Positions 5,323 through 13,583 of a stretch of 24,444 nucleotides of DNA are shown piece by piece. A program made the translations under genes and the position numbers. Every line of letters starts with the position of its first letter. Positions within the stretch are counted from its first letter, which is position 1. A model generated the notes under the pieces. It had not been told where the DNA came from. It worked only from the letters and a program-made list of their open reading frames with translations, and did no database searches. The stretch is from a virus, in IMG/VR virus record IMGVR_UViG_3300023223_000052, positions 1 through 24,444 of that record. One strand, 5' to 3'.

Positions 5323-5545
5323 AGTAAACTACCGGGGCAGTTCATACGACTTACCCTTTGAATACAAATGCACAGAGTGTGGCGAACACACTACTATTGA
5401 ACATAAGCGAAGTGCTACTATGCGTGGCCGCGAATGTCCTGAGTGTAAGGGCGAACTCTCACGGTATATCGGTAAGGCTCCATCCTTGGGAGCCGATTAC
5501 CATCAAGACCAACTCACTCGGAATATAGGGTGGGATAGACAATGA
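5312..5545 (+). CDS. FmdB-like zinc-ribbon protein, 77 aa
   Basis: Two CxxC pairs (C20/C23 in YKCTECGEH; C42/C45 in ECPECKGEL) form a zinc ribbon. Before the first lies FEYKCTECG and after the second LSRYIGKAPS, matching the FmdB-type 'putative regulatory' zinc-ribbon proteins common in bacteria and phages. The C-terminus LGADYHQDQ is also seen in phage forms. The job is unknown; in phages it often lies next to terminase genes, as here. Good GAGGAGAG ribosome site; start overlaps the spanin gene. Confidence 0.75.
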   Translation: MPFKVNYRGSSYDLPFEYKCTECGEHTTIEHKRSATMRGRECPECKGELSRYIGKAPSLGADYHQDQLTRNIGWDRQ

Positions 5546-6126
5546 GTACTCCTGACGAATGGGATAAGGTCGATGACCCTGATGAAGATGATGTAAAGCG
5601 TTCCTTGAAAGAGGAGCTATCCCCTCGCAGTATTTATGATATGCCAATCCCCCAGAGGTTCCTTAAAACCACTAAGGGTTTGTTCTATGAACATCGGCAC
5701 CATACCACTGTTGACGAGAAGGCTCCTTACACCTTAAGGAACATGGACTTTATGGATAATGGCGGTCATGTGTATCAATCAATGTATATGATTTATATGA
5801 ACTGCGACAGCGAATACGAGGCAGCTATCAGGCTGCTTGGTTCATACCCACACTGGGTAAAACTCAAGAGATGTTCATGGTTCCAAGATTACGTACAAAC
5901 TTGGGAGCGGGAACGCAATATACGGGATGAAGCAATCGCACGCTCCATCTTAGTAAAGCTAGCTGAGTGCGGTAATGTGACAGCAGCTAGGACGTTGTTT
6001 GCTAATGCAGAGAAGACCAAGAAGAAAATTGGCCGTCCTGAGAAAGGTGGCAAACGCCAAGACAGCGATGGACTTGATGAACTAGATGAGATGCTAGGCA
6101 GAAGTAATGACGCTGATAAGGACTGA
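5542..6126 (+). CDS. Probable terminase small subunit, 194 aa
   Basis: Placed directly before a membrane peptide and the large terminase, where small terminase genes normally lie. The acidic N-terminus (DEWDKVDDPDEDDV) is followed by a helical middle. The helical stretch DSEYEAAIRLLGSYPHWVKL is compatible with a helix-turn-helix DNA-binding part, and ARSILVKLAECGNVTAARTLF with oligomerisation. The tail is basic then acidic (KTKKKIGRPEKGGKR, then DELDEMLGR). The assignment rests mainly on position, size and helical content. It would recognise the packaging site on phage DNA and hand it to the large subunit. Confidence 0.6.
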   Translation: MSTPDEWDKVDDPDEDDVKRSLKEELSPRSIYDMPIPQRFLKTTKGLFYEHRHHTTVDEKAPYTLRNMDFMDNGGHVYQSMYMIYMNCDSEYEAAIRLLGSYPHWVKLKRCSWFQDYVQTWERERNIRDEAIARSILVKLAECGNVTAARTLFANAEKTKKKIGRPEKGGKRQDSDGLDELDEMLGRSNDADKD

Positions 6127-6128
6127 AT

Positions 6129-6386
6129 ATGGAAATGCAATATTTAATGGCGGTTATGGCTGTTGTATACACGATACCTTTAGGATGGTTATTCTTGTTG
6201 CTCAGAACTGCCAATGGGAGAATAGATGAAATGCAGAAATCCAGTTATACGAAGGTGGAGACTAAGGAAATGATAGAGCTGTACAATGCGCCTCTACTCC
6301 AAGCAGTAGTGACTGTCAAGGAAGATGTTACTGAGATTAAACAACTGATAGGAAAACTGTTCGATGCCCAGTCAAAAAAAGAGTAA
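6129..6386 (+). CDS. Membrane plus coiled-coil protein, 85 aa
   Basis: One N-terminal transmembrane helix (residues 4-25, YLMAVMAVVYTIPLGWLFLL), then a charged helical part with heptad-like spacing (RIDEMQKSSYTKVETKEMIE, then VKEDVTEIKQLIGKLF). This is the build of XhlA-like and other small phage membrane proteins, and also of inner-membrane spanins. With a spanin gene 1.2 kb upstream, a lysis role (holin partner or i-spanin-like) is possible but unproven. AAGGA precedes its start; its end overlaps the large terminase start by 23 bases. Confidence 0.55.
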   Translation: MEMQYLMAVMAVVYTIPLGWLFLLLRTANGRIDEMQKSSYTKVETKEMIELYNAPLLQAVVTVKEDVTEIKQLIGKLFDAQSKKE

Positions 6387-7950
6387 GTCTTTGAGACAGG
6401 AGCGATTGGAGATACTTCGAGAGGAGTGTCTTCATTCTTTATGGAAGTTCGCTTGCGTAGTAGAGCCTCACCGGGTATATGGCGATTGCCACCGGGAGTT
6501 GTTCGAGTTCTGGCAAATGTCAGAGACTATGGAAATCGACAACACATTAGGACTCCTTCCTCGTGACCACCAGAAAAGTCACTGCCTAGCGGTGAGATGT
6601 GCATGGGAGATTTATCGTAACCCATCAACTACCATTGTTTACGTATCAGCGACAGCTGAGTTGGCTGAAAGACAGCTCGTGGATATACAACAGATTATGG
6701 AGAGCAAGCAATTCCAGTTGCTATCTCCTGACATGATTCATCCCAATAAAGGTAAGCGGTCAATGTGGAATACTACAGGTATTTCAGTCGACCATCCTGA
6801 CAGGGAGAAAGAGGGTGTACGTGACCCGACCATTGCAACAGCTGGACTAACAACTAACACCACAGGGTGGCACTGTGTGTTCTTGGCCAAGGATGATGTG
6901 GTAGTTCCACAGAACGCCTATACCTCGGACAGCAGAGCAAAAGTTGCCGCAGCATGTTCTCAATTAGCATCAGTGCTTACCACTGGTGGTGTAGAATGTG
7001 CCGTTGGTACTCGTTATCACCCTAAAGACCACTATGCCAAATTGAAAGACATGGAGGAAAGCGTCCGTGACGAACAGGGCGAAATTATCGACACCAAGAA
7101 GGTGTATGCCATTCACGAACGTCAAGTTGAGATTGATGGGATATTCTTATGGCCACGCATGGCTCGTAAGTCAGATGGCAAGATGTTTGGGTTCAACTGG
7201 GTCGAGCTTGACCGTAAGAAAGCGAAGTACGAAGATAAGCTTCAATTCTTTGCACAGTATTACAACAACCCTAATGATATGGATAATCGGAACATTGACA
7301 GGACTAACTTCGTTTACTATAAGCGTGAAGACGTTATAATGCGACAGGGGGCGTGGTATTACAAGGAACGTAAACTTAATGTCTATGCAGCGATGGATTT
7401 CGCATACAGCCTTAAGGATGATGCCGATTACACTGTGATAATAGTGGTTGGTATTGATTGGGAGTTCAATGTTTACATTCTGGACATATTCAGATTCAAG
7501 ACCAAGCGTATCATGATATATTTTAACAACCTTAAGGATGCCCTGATTAAGTGGGAGTTCAATAAGCTCCGCGCAGAAACCACCGCAGCCCAAGCAGTAA
7601 TCGCGCAATCACTTAAGGAACTTATCACCGATGAGGGTATGCATTGTAAGGTGCATGAACACCGTCCAACCCGTCACGATGGCGATAAGGAAGAACGGAT
7701 GGCAGCAGCCCTCGACCCTCGTTATGAGGAGCAGAAGGTTTACCATTACAAAGGGGGACTTTGCTCTCTATTGGAGGAGGAGTTACTATTAGATAATCCA
7801 CCGCATGATGATATCAAAGATGCATTAGCATCCGTCCTGTCAGCGGATTACGTACGCAAACCTCGTCGACCACGAGAAGAAGAAAGCAGCGGCAATATGT
7901 CAGTGCTATCAAGACTAAAATTCAATTCCAGATTTGGAGGAGTACAATGA
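6364..7950 (+). CDS. terL: Terminase large subunit, 528 aa
   Basis: The packaging motor: an ATPase that drives DNA into the prohead and a nuclease that cuts the concatemer. The Walker A-like motif is LPRDHQKS (65-72), a deviant P-loop of the terminase type. It is followed by TTIVYVSATAELAERQ (89-103, the adenine/translocation region) and a Walker B-like CVFLAKDDVV (171-180). The coupling motif lies in VGTRYHPKDHY (214-224). The C-terminal nuclease has the acidic triad context AAMDFAYS (Asp345), RAETTAA (Glu405) and PPHDDIKDALASV (Asp482/Asp486). Length is normal for podovirus TerL. The ribosome site is weak, so translation may be coupled to the preceding overlapping gene. The portal start overlaps its stop (ATGA). 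Confidence 0.92.
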   Translation: MPSQKKSKSLRQERLEILREECLHSLWKFACVVEPHRVYGDCHRELFEFWQMSETMEIDNTLGLLPRDHQKSHCLAVRCAWEIYRNPSTTIVYVSATAELAERQLVDIQQIMESKQFQLLSPDMIHPNKGKRSMWNTTGISVDHPDREKEGVRDPTIATAGLTTNTTGWHCVFLAKDDVVVPQNAYTSDSRAKVAAACSQLASVLTTGGVECAVGTRYHPKDHYAKLKDMEESVRDEQGEIIDTKKVYAIHERQVEIDGIFLWPRMARKSDGKMFGFNWVELDRKKAKYEDKLQFFAQYYNNPNDMDNRNIDRTNFVYYKREDVIMRQGAWYYKERKLNVYAAMDFAYSLKDDADYTVIIVVGIDWEFNVYILDIFRFKTKRIMIYFNNLKDALIKWEFNKLRAETTAAQAVIAQSLKELITDEGMHCKVHEHRPTRHDGDKEERMAAALDPRYEEQKVYHYKGGLCSLLEEELLLDNPPHDDIKDALASVLSADYVRKPRRPREEESSGNMSVLSRLKFNSRFGGVQ

Positions 7951-9752
7951 GTACGAACGTACTAAGTTTACTAGCTGCATTAACACCTGAGAACATGGCT
8001 GATGAAATTATCAACAAGTGGGTAAGGTTCAAGTTGGCTCGTAATTCTTGGGAAAGTGAGATGCTAGAAATTAGAAACTATGCATTTGCCACCAGTACCA
8101 GAACTACTGAGGTTAATTCAAACCAGTATAACAACAGCACAACAATTCCTAAGCTGTCCCAGATTGCCATGAACCTTAAGGCAAACTACTCAGCACACCT
8201 ATTCGGTAATCCTGATTGGGTTCAGTTTGAGGCATTCGATACAGATTCAGCATCACTGGAATCTAAAGAGATGGTAGAGGCTTATGCCCGTACCAAGGTT
8301 AAACGTAAGGGCTATGAGAAGGTCTTTGACCGTTGCCTTGACGATTGGATATATACAGGGGTAGCGTTTGCACAGCAGCGTTACGTTACTGAAATGGGCA
8401 CCGATAGAAGTGGTAATCCCATGATGATATACCAAGGCCCAGTGCTAGAACGCATATCACCAGATGATATCTGTTTTGATGTAACAGCCACGGATTTCAA
8501 ATCAGCTGTCAAGATTGTTCGTAAGATTTACACGCTTGGCGACATTGCCCGGTTAGTAAACGATGACTCTCATCCAGCATTCACACAATCCATGCTTGAC
8601 AATATTCGCAACACTAAACTGCTTGTTCGTTCCTCAGGAATGATTAAGCCACCAGAAGGTGTCGATTGGAAAGGTCAGGCCCTAACCAAAGATGGGTTTG
8701 GCGACTTACTTGATTATGTGTCAGGTGACTTGGTAGAAGTTCATGAGTTCTATGGCGACATGTACTCAGTTGAAACTGGCGAGTTTATGCCTAATCACAA
8801 GATTATAGTGGTTGACCGAAGACTAGTTATCGAGGCTGAACCTATTACAAACTCGAACGGTTCACAGGCAATCTATATGACTGGGTGGGAGGCACGACCT
8901 GAGAACTTAATGGCCATGTCACCACTAGCACGATTAGTGGGTATGCAGTTTAAGCTGGACAAGCTTGAGAATATGAGAGCCGATATCTTTGACCGCATCG
9001 CACATCCTGATGTAGTTGAGATTGGTGATATTGAGTTCTACGGTGAACGAGGTGAAATCGGTGGACGGTATGTAGTTGATGAAGGCGGTGATGTTAAGTA
9101 CCTTCGCCCTGATGCAACAATCCTTAATGCTGACTTCCAGATTAACACCACCATGCTAATCATGGAGGAGATGGCTGGTAGCCCTCGCAATGCTACAGGG
9201 TTCCGCACCCCCGGTGAGAAAACCAAGTTTGAAGTACAGGTGTTGGACAATGGTGGCAATCGTATCTTCCGTGAAAAGACTAAGAACTTTGAACAGGAGT
9301 TTGTTGAGGAAGTTCTCAACGACATGATTATGTTTGGCCGGGATAACATCGGTGAATCTGACATGGTATCGACTCAGGGAACTGAATTCGACATTCAGAA
9401 GTTCCTAAGTATCAATGCGGAAGATTTGAACATCAGTGGCAAGTTACGGGCACGAGGTAGTACCCTGTTTGCAGAGAAGGCAAATGCGTTGCAGAACTTG
9501 ACAACCTTGCTTAATAACCCTAACTTATTGGGACTAATTCAGCAGCATACTTCAAGAGTTGCCTTGTTCCGCGCAGTAGAGGAACTTGCAGACCTTAAGA
9601 CATTTAATATATTCTTACCTAATATCGGAGTACAGGAAGACCAAGTAACCGCTAAGATTGCTAATCAGGCCCAGAAGGGAACTGAGGTTAACCAAGCTAT
9701 TGATGCGATAGAACCAGAGGACGGATTAGATGAAAGTGAACAGGTTGGTTAA
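7947..9752 (+). CDS. Portal protein, 601 aa
   Basis: The twelve-subunit ring at the capsid vertex through which DNA passes. Position after TerL and before scaffold/capsid, length (601 aa) and layout fit the podovirus portal family: helical N-terminus with KWVRFKLARNSWESEMLE, a central beta-rich wing (ISPDDICFDVTATDFKSA; DLVEVHEFYGDMYS), and the stem/crown region including PLARLVGMQFKLDKLENMRA and MEEMAGSPRNATGFRTPG, where an A-x-G-F-R-T-P-type segment is characteristic. A strong GGAGGAG ribosome site precedes the ATG. The C-terminus is acidic and flexible (EPEDGLDESEQ). Confidence 0.9.
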   Translation: MSTNVLSLLAALTPENMADEIINKWVRFKLARNSWESEMLEIRNYAFATSTRTTEVNSNQYNNSTTIPKLSQIAMNLKANYSAHLFGNPDWVQFEAFDTDSASLESKEMVEAYARTKVKRKGYEKVFDRCLDDWIYTGVAFAQQRYVTEMGTDRSGNPMMIYQGPVLERISPDDICFDVTATDFKSAVKIVRKIYTLGDIARLVNDDSHPAFTQSMLDNIRNTKLLVRSSGMIKPPEGVDWKGQALTKDGFGDLLDYVSGDLVEVHEFYGDMYSVETGEFMPNHKIIVVDRRLVIEAEPITNSNGSQAIYMTGWEARPENLMAMSPLARLVGMQFKLDKLENMRADIFDRIAHPDVVEIGDIEFYGERGEIGGRYVVDEGGDVKYLRPDATILNADFQINTTMLIMEEMAGSPRNATGFRTPGEKTKFEVQVLDNGGNRIFREKTKNFEQEFVEEVLNDMIMFGRDNIGESDMVSTQGTEFDIQKFLSINAEDLNISGKLRARGSTLFAEKANALQNLTTLLNNPNLLGLIQQHTSRVALFRAVEELADLKTFNIFLPNIGVQEDQVTAKIANQAQKGTEVNQAIDAIEPEDGLDESEQVG

Positions 9753-10023
9753 GAAGTTCAAACATCAGGACAAGCATGAGGAGCGTGTCATGGCACACGC
9801 CCTTATCGAAGGCGAACAAGCCATTGGTGTAATTATTCAGTACGTAGCAATGCAGATAGATGGCATTGAAAAAGAATTAAATAATACTAAACATTTGTAC
9901 AGTATGCCGGGAGACAGCCACATTTATGTTGCCGCCTTGCTTGCTAAACGAGAGGCTAGTATGAATCTGCTCTTACTTCTTACCGAGAAAGTAGAGCTTG
10001 ACGTTGACCAAACGAAGGAATAA
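9730..10023 (+). CDS. Hypothetical helical protein between portal and scaffold, 97 aa
   Basis: A helical protein with no recognised family: basic N-terminus (MKVNRLVKKFKHQDKHEERV), a middle helix (EGEQAIGVIIQYVAMQIDGIE) and a C-terminal amphipathic helix (KREASMNLLLLLTEKVEL). It overlaps the portal end by 23 bases and has GAGGA upstream. Small helical proteins in this spot of podovirus genomes sometimes act in head assembly, but no specific role can be claimed. Confidence 0.7.
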   Translation: MKVNRLVKKFKHQDKHEERVMAHALIEGEQAIGVIIQYVAMQIDGIEKELNNTKHLYSMPGDSHIYVAALLAKREASMNLLLLLTEKVELDVDQTKE

Positions 10024-10027
10024 CATA

Positions 10028-10759
10028 ATGGGAAAGATTGATGACATGCTTGCTAACAAGCAAAATGACCAGATAGCAGAAGTTACTGGTGAGGATGCAC
10101 TTAAGCACATGGTTGGAGAGGGCGCTAAATACGCCACCGTAGAAGACCTAGCGAAAGCCGCACTAAATGGACAGGTGCATATTAGTAAGATTGAGCAGGA
10201 GAATGCAACCCTGCGCGACTCAACCGATAAAGCTAAGGGGATAGATGATATCCTTGCAGCGTTAAAAGGGACGCAACACCAAGAGCAAACCGATGATACT
10301 CACCCACCTGCCGACCAGCAGAAACCCGGTGGCTCGGATGAACTCAGTGTAGCAGACCAGATTAAAGCAGCACTTGAACAGCGTGATGCGAACACGGTAA
10401 ATCAGGCAGAAGATGCCAACGTAGTTAAGGTCATTGATGACTTGGCTAAGATTTACGGTGATAAAGCATTAGACGTATATCAAGCAGTTGGTAAGGAGAT
10501 GGGCCTCGACCTCGAAGCTCTCGCCAAAAAATCACCAGCAGCTGTCATGAAACTAGTAGCCGATGCACGACCCGCCTCTCATACCAGTGGTTTACCACAA
10601 TCAACTCAGCAGTTCACTCAAGACCCTATTGCAGGTGGAGTTATGACTAAGAGTGTGATTGAAAAGCAGTTCAAGGAAGGCAAGCTAGACCGCTACGCCA
10701 AAATAGCCCTTGAAAATGAAATGCTGACCCTATTGGGCAGCGATAAATTTTACAGTTAG
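10028..10759 (+). CDS. Scaffolding protein, 243 aa
   Basis: Sits between portal and major capsid, the normal place for the scaffold that shapes the prohead and leaves before DNA entry. It is acidic, low in hydrophobic core and mostly helical: KIDDMLANKQ start, a coiled region (HISKIEQENATLRDSTDKAK), a proline/glutamine linker (DDTHPPADQQKPGG), and a short basic/helical C-terminus (KEGKLDRYAKIALENEML) that in scaffolds contacts the capsid protein. Start 10028 is preferred because AAGGAA lies before it; an upstream in-frame ATG at 9998 would sit inside the previous gene. Confidence 0.8.
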   Translation: MGKIDDMLANKQNDQIAEVTGEDALKHMVGEGAKYATVEDLAKAALNGQVHISKIEQENATLRDSTDKAKGIDDILAALKGTQHQEQTDDTHPPADQQKPGGSDELSVADQIKAALEQRDANTVNQAEDANVVKVIDDLAKIYGDKALDVYQAVGKEMGLDLEALAKKSPAAVMKLVADARPASHTSGLPQSTQQFTQDPIAGGVMTKSVIEKQFKEGKLDRYAKIALENEMLTLLGSDKFYS

Positions 10760-10769
10760 GAATTAAATT

Positions 10770-11720
10770 ATGGCTGGTAATAACACAGGTAACTCTGGCA
10801 GCATTATCCGTTCGGAACTATGGCAGTCTCAGTTAGAAGAAATTCTACATGAGAACCTTTTAGGTATGCCGTTCGTCCGTCAGGTAGACTTCCCAGATGG
10901 CACCGCATTTACAATGCCTTCTATCGGTACGCCTTTAGTGCGTGACCTTCCAGAAGGTTCAGAAGTAACATTTGACGCATTAGACACTGGTGAAGTTACC
11001 ATTGTTATGAATGCACCTGTAGTAGCGGCTAACGCTATCTCAGAAGTGTTACTCGAAGATTCTATGTGGGCTAACGACTTGCTTTCAGCTGTTCCAGTTG
11101 AACAAGCACAAGCTATCATGGAACGTTTCGAATCAGATACTTTAGCTTTATCTATGCAGCAGTTTGCTGGTATTAATAACGCTAACAACATCAATGGTGT
11201 TGCTCACCGTAAAATCGGTGCAGGTACTAACGAAACTATGGCAACCACAGACTTCGCGTTTGCTGGTTATTCTTTACAGAAAGCCAAGGTTCCTCGTACC
11301 AATCTAATCGCTATTGTCGACCCTTCGGTTGCATATGCATTAGAGACTCAGACAAACTTGAGTAACGTTAGTAACAACCCACAATGGCAGGGCATTATCG
11401 AAACAGGTATTGCACAAAACTTCCGCTTCATCCGTAACGTATACGGCTTTGACGTATTTGAGTCAAACCTATTACCTACAATGAACGAAACCATTGGTGG
11501 TCTAACTACCGCAGCTGGTAAAGCTAACTTGTTCATGTCGCTTGCGCGTCCGGGCATCTTACCTTTCGCATTAGCGTGGCGCAGAAAACCTAAGCTTATC
11601 TCAGAAATGGATAACAAGGTGCATGAGCTACAGACACAAACCACAGCCCGTTGGGGCACAGGTCTAGTACGTGACGAGAACTTAGTTGTTATCGGTACTG
11701 ATACTGACCAAGTAACTTAA
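10770..11720 (+). CDS. Major capsid protein, 316 aa
   Basis: Position after the scaffold and sequence style identify the main shell protein (HK97 fold expected). The N-terminus NNTGNSGSIIRSELW is followed by HENLLGMPFVRQVDFPDGT, TMPSIGTPLVRDLPEGSEV and MERFESDTLALSMQQFAG, a pattern shared by a large group of phage capsid proteins of about 310-320 aa. C-terminal AWRRKPKLISEMDNKVHEL and RWGTGLVRDENLVVI also fit. Codon choice here favours C/T endings such as CGT and GCT, as expected for the most expressed phage gene. Preceded by AGGA. Confidence 0.88.
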   Translation: MAGNNTGNSGSIIRSELWQSQLEEILHENLLGMPFVRQVDFPDGTAFTMPSIGTPLVRDLPEGSEVTFDALDTGEVTIVMNAPVVAANAISEVLLEDSMWANDLLSAVPVEQAQAIMERFESDTLALSMQQFAGINNANNINGVAHRKIGAGTNETMATTDFAFAGYSLQKAKVPRTNLIAIVDPSVAYALETQTNLSNVSNNPQWQGIIETGIAQNFRFIRNVYGFDVFESNLLPTMNETIGGLTTAAGKANLFMSLARPGILPFALAWRRKPKLISEMDNKVHELQTQTTARWGTGLVRDENLVVIGTDTDQVT

Positions 11721-11733
11721 TAGGAGCTAACTG

Positions 11734-12255
11734 ATGACTAGAATTTCAATCACAGCTGGCGCAACAGCAGGTAGTAAGCGTCGAGCTGCTACCCATTACG
11801 GTGTACGGGACATTGAAAACGTACTACCTAGTGAACACGTAACTCACGAAGGTCATGTGGTTCAGCACATTGTGTTTAACTTTGATGACTTACCAGTAGT
11901 AGGCTTGGATGAAGCAATCTTGCGTATCCCGGGTAACTCGTTTATGGTTAGCGCGACACTACGTGTAATCACGCCACTAGCAGGTACTACACCTACAGTG
12001 ACACTCGGCTTAACAGAGCCTGATGGTACAGCCATTGATGCTGACGGTATTGACGTTGCTATTGCAGCATCTGCCTTAAGCTCAGTTGGTGAAACTGTCC
12101 TTTGTGACGGTGCCTTAGTTGGCGCGTTAGTCGGTATTGGTGCAGAAGATGGTCAAGTAGTTGTTACCACTGGTGGCACAGTCACCGCTGGCAAGTTCGC
12201 ACTTGATATCGAGTACTTACCGCTAGTTGATAGAGCTGAAAGTCAGGATACTTAA
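11734..12255 (+). CDS. Capsid-associated/decoration-like protein, 173 aa
   Basis: Follows the capsid gene by 13 bases with a good AGGAG site and ends just before a terminator, as a decoration or minor head protein would. It is beta-rich throughout, with LRIPGNSFMVSATLRVITPL in the middle and TVTAGKFALDIEYLPLVD at the end. This is a pattern seen in phage virion proteins that describe a uniform sheet domain. No specific family is recognised, so head decoration versus head-tail connector role is undecided. Confidence 0.65.
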   Translation: MTRISITAGATAGSKRRAATHYGVRDIENVLPSEHVTHEGHVVQHIVFNFDDLPVVGLDEAILRIPGNSFMVSATLRVITPLAGTTPTVTLGLTEPDGTAIDADGIDVAIAASALSSVGETVLCDGALVGALVGIGAEDGQVVVTTGGTVTAGKFALDIEYLPLVDRAESQDT

Positions 12256-12278
12256 TCCGGGCTAGACTAAAGTAAACT

Positions 12279-12300
12279 GGGGCCATAGTGCCCCTTTTTT
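12279..12300 (+). terminator. Intrinsic terminator after the capsid genes
   Basis: A five-pair GC stem, GGGGC (12279-12283) with GCCCC (12290-12294), around a six-base loop, followed by TTTTTT (12295-12300). It lies 23 bases after the stop at 12255 and 18 bases before the next start, so it would cut capsid-gene transcripts and reduce expression of downstream fiber and tail genes. Confidence 0.88.
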
Positions 12301-12317
12301 ATTAAGGAATTTTTATT

Positions 12318-13574
12318 ATGGGCATACACAATACCCTAACAGGTGCAGAACTCCATGAGCCTAAAGGCGCAGCAGCAGCCGCTGTTGGTTTGGTGTTTCA
12401 ATCGGATGGTGCAGGTTCTGGTAGCTTTCAGAAGTTCAAACCAGACACCTTAGTAATCGTCAATGCAATGTCTGACTTCCCTGCTCCATCAGCAGGAGTT
12501 ATCACTCTCGCAGCAGATACCTTCTACATCATAGGTACTGATTTAGCAACAGCAGAAAGGTTCGCATTATCAGCTAATGTGGGAATATCATCACTATATA
12601 CCAATGGTCCAGAACTGGATTACACAGGCACAGGTGCTATGTTCACAGGCACTGGTGTAGACTTAGTAATTACCAATGCCAGAGTAAAGGCAGCAGCAGG
12701 AACACTACTGGATTTAACTGGTGGTTTTTGTCGTATAGATAACTCAACCATAGTGGCAACTGCCAAAGATGGCAAGATGACTGACATAGTTGGCTTGGTC
12801 GTTAACCGTTGTTCATTCTTAGATAGCGATGACGGATTTGAATTCTTAGGTACAGCAGCCGCAGCAGTATTATCACTGAGTAAACTGCGCTATGTAACCA
12901 CATCAGCAACCAATGAGTTTGTCGATTTAGGTACTATCGTATTTAGTTCATTCGAGATTATGGATATCGTATTCGATACACCAGCAGGTGCCATCGCTAT
13001 TAAAGGCGCAACAGGAAGTGCTAACATTGCCACAGACAAATTAGCTCTAATTACCAGTTGTGAATTCGACCCAGATATGACAGTGCTAAGTGGCATAGCT
13101 ACTACTGACTTTAGATTTGAATTTCAAGCTAACTCAGGATTGATAGACAGCTTTAAAGCAGCAGACACATTCATTACAGCAACCCAAACTGTAACTATCG
13201 TTACTCAAAGTGTATTCGTGGTTATCAATGGTGGCTCATGGTCAAGTGACGTTGCCAGTAGATTTACCGCAAGCGCAGCGGGTTTGCTTACTTACATCAG
13301 TGAAATAGATGCCACGTTCCTAGTATCAGGGGTGTCTACTATCGAGAAGACCGCAGGTGGTACGGATGTACTTGAAATGCGTGTTTGTAAGAATGGTACA
13401 ACCGTGGCTAAGTCAGGCAGCTTCACAGAAACAGCAACCCCTGCAACTGTATCATCACAGGCACTAATAACATTGACAGCAGGAGATACCCTAGAATTGG
13501 CTGTGGCTAACAACAGCAGCACAGGTAACATTGATGTTAACGTGGCGAATCTTACTGTAAGGGCCTCAGGTTAG
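12318..13574 (+). CDS. Head fiber/decoration-like protein, 418 aa
   Basis: Begins IHNTLTGAELHEPKG, a motif found at the start of many phage head-fiber or decoration proteins, likely the virion-anchoring tip. The middle (about 55-270) is rich in short turns with strands, such as LVITNARVKAAAGTLLDLTG and CRIDNSTIVATAKDGKMTD, suggesting a beta-helix shaft. The C-terminus (about 335-418; VCKNGTTVAKSGSF, then ITLTAGDTLELAVANNSS) reads as a jelly-roll/C1q-like head, related in style to the 487-aa fiber at 3494. Likely a trimeric surface fiber binding host glycans. AAGGA precedes the ATG, directly after the terminator. Confidence 0.7.
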   Translation: MGIHNTLTGAELHEPKGAAAAAVGLVFQSDGAGSGSFQKFKPDTLVIVNAMSDFPAPSAGVITLAADTFYIIGTDLATAERFALSANVGISSLYTNGPELDYTGTGAMFTGTGVDLVITNARVKAAAGTLLDLTGGFCRIDNSTIVATAKDGKMTDIVGLVVNRCSFLDSDDGFEFLGTAAAAVLSLSKLRYVTTSATNEFVDLGTIVFSSFEIMDIVFDTPAGAIAIKGATGSANIATDKLALITSCEFDPDMTVLSGIATTDFRFEFQANSGLIDSFKAADTFITATQTVTIVTQSVFVVINGGSWSSDVASRFTASAAGLLTYISEIDATFLVSGVSTIEKTAGGTDVLEMRVCKNGTTVAKSGSFTETATPATVSSQALITLTAGDTLELAVANNSSTGNIDVNVANLTVRASG

Positions 13575-13583
13575 GAGTAGAGC

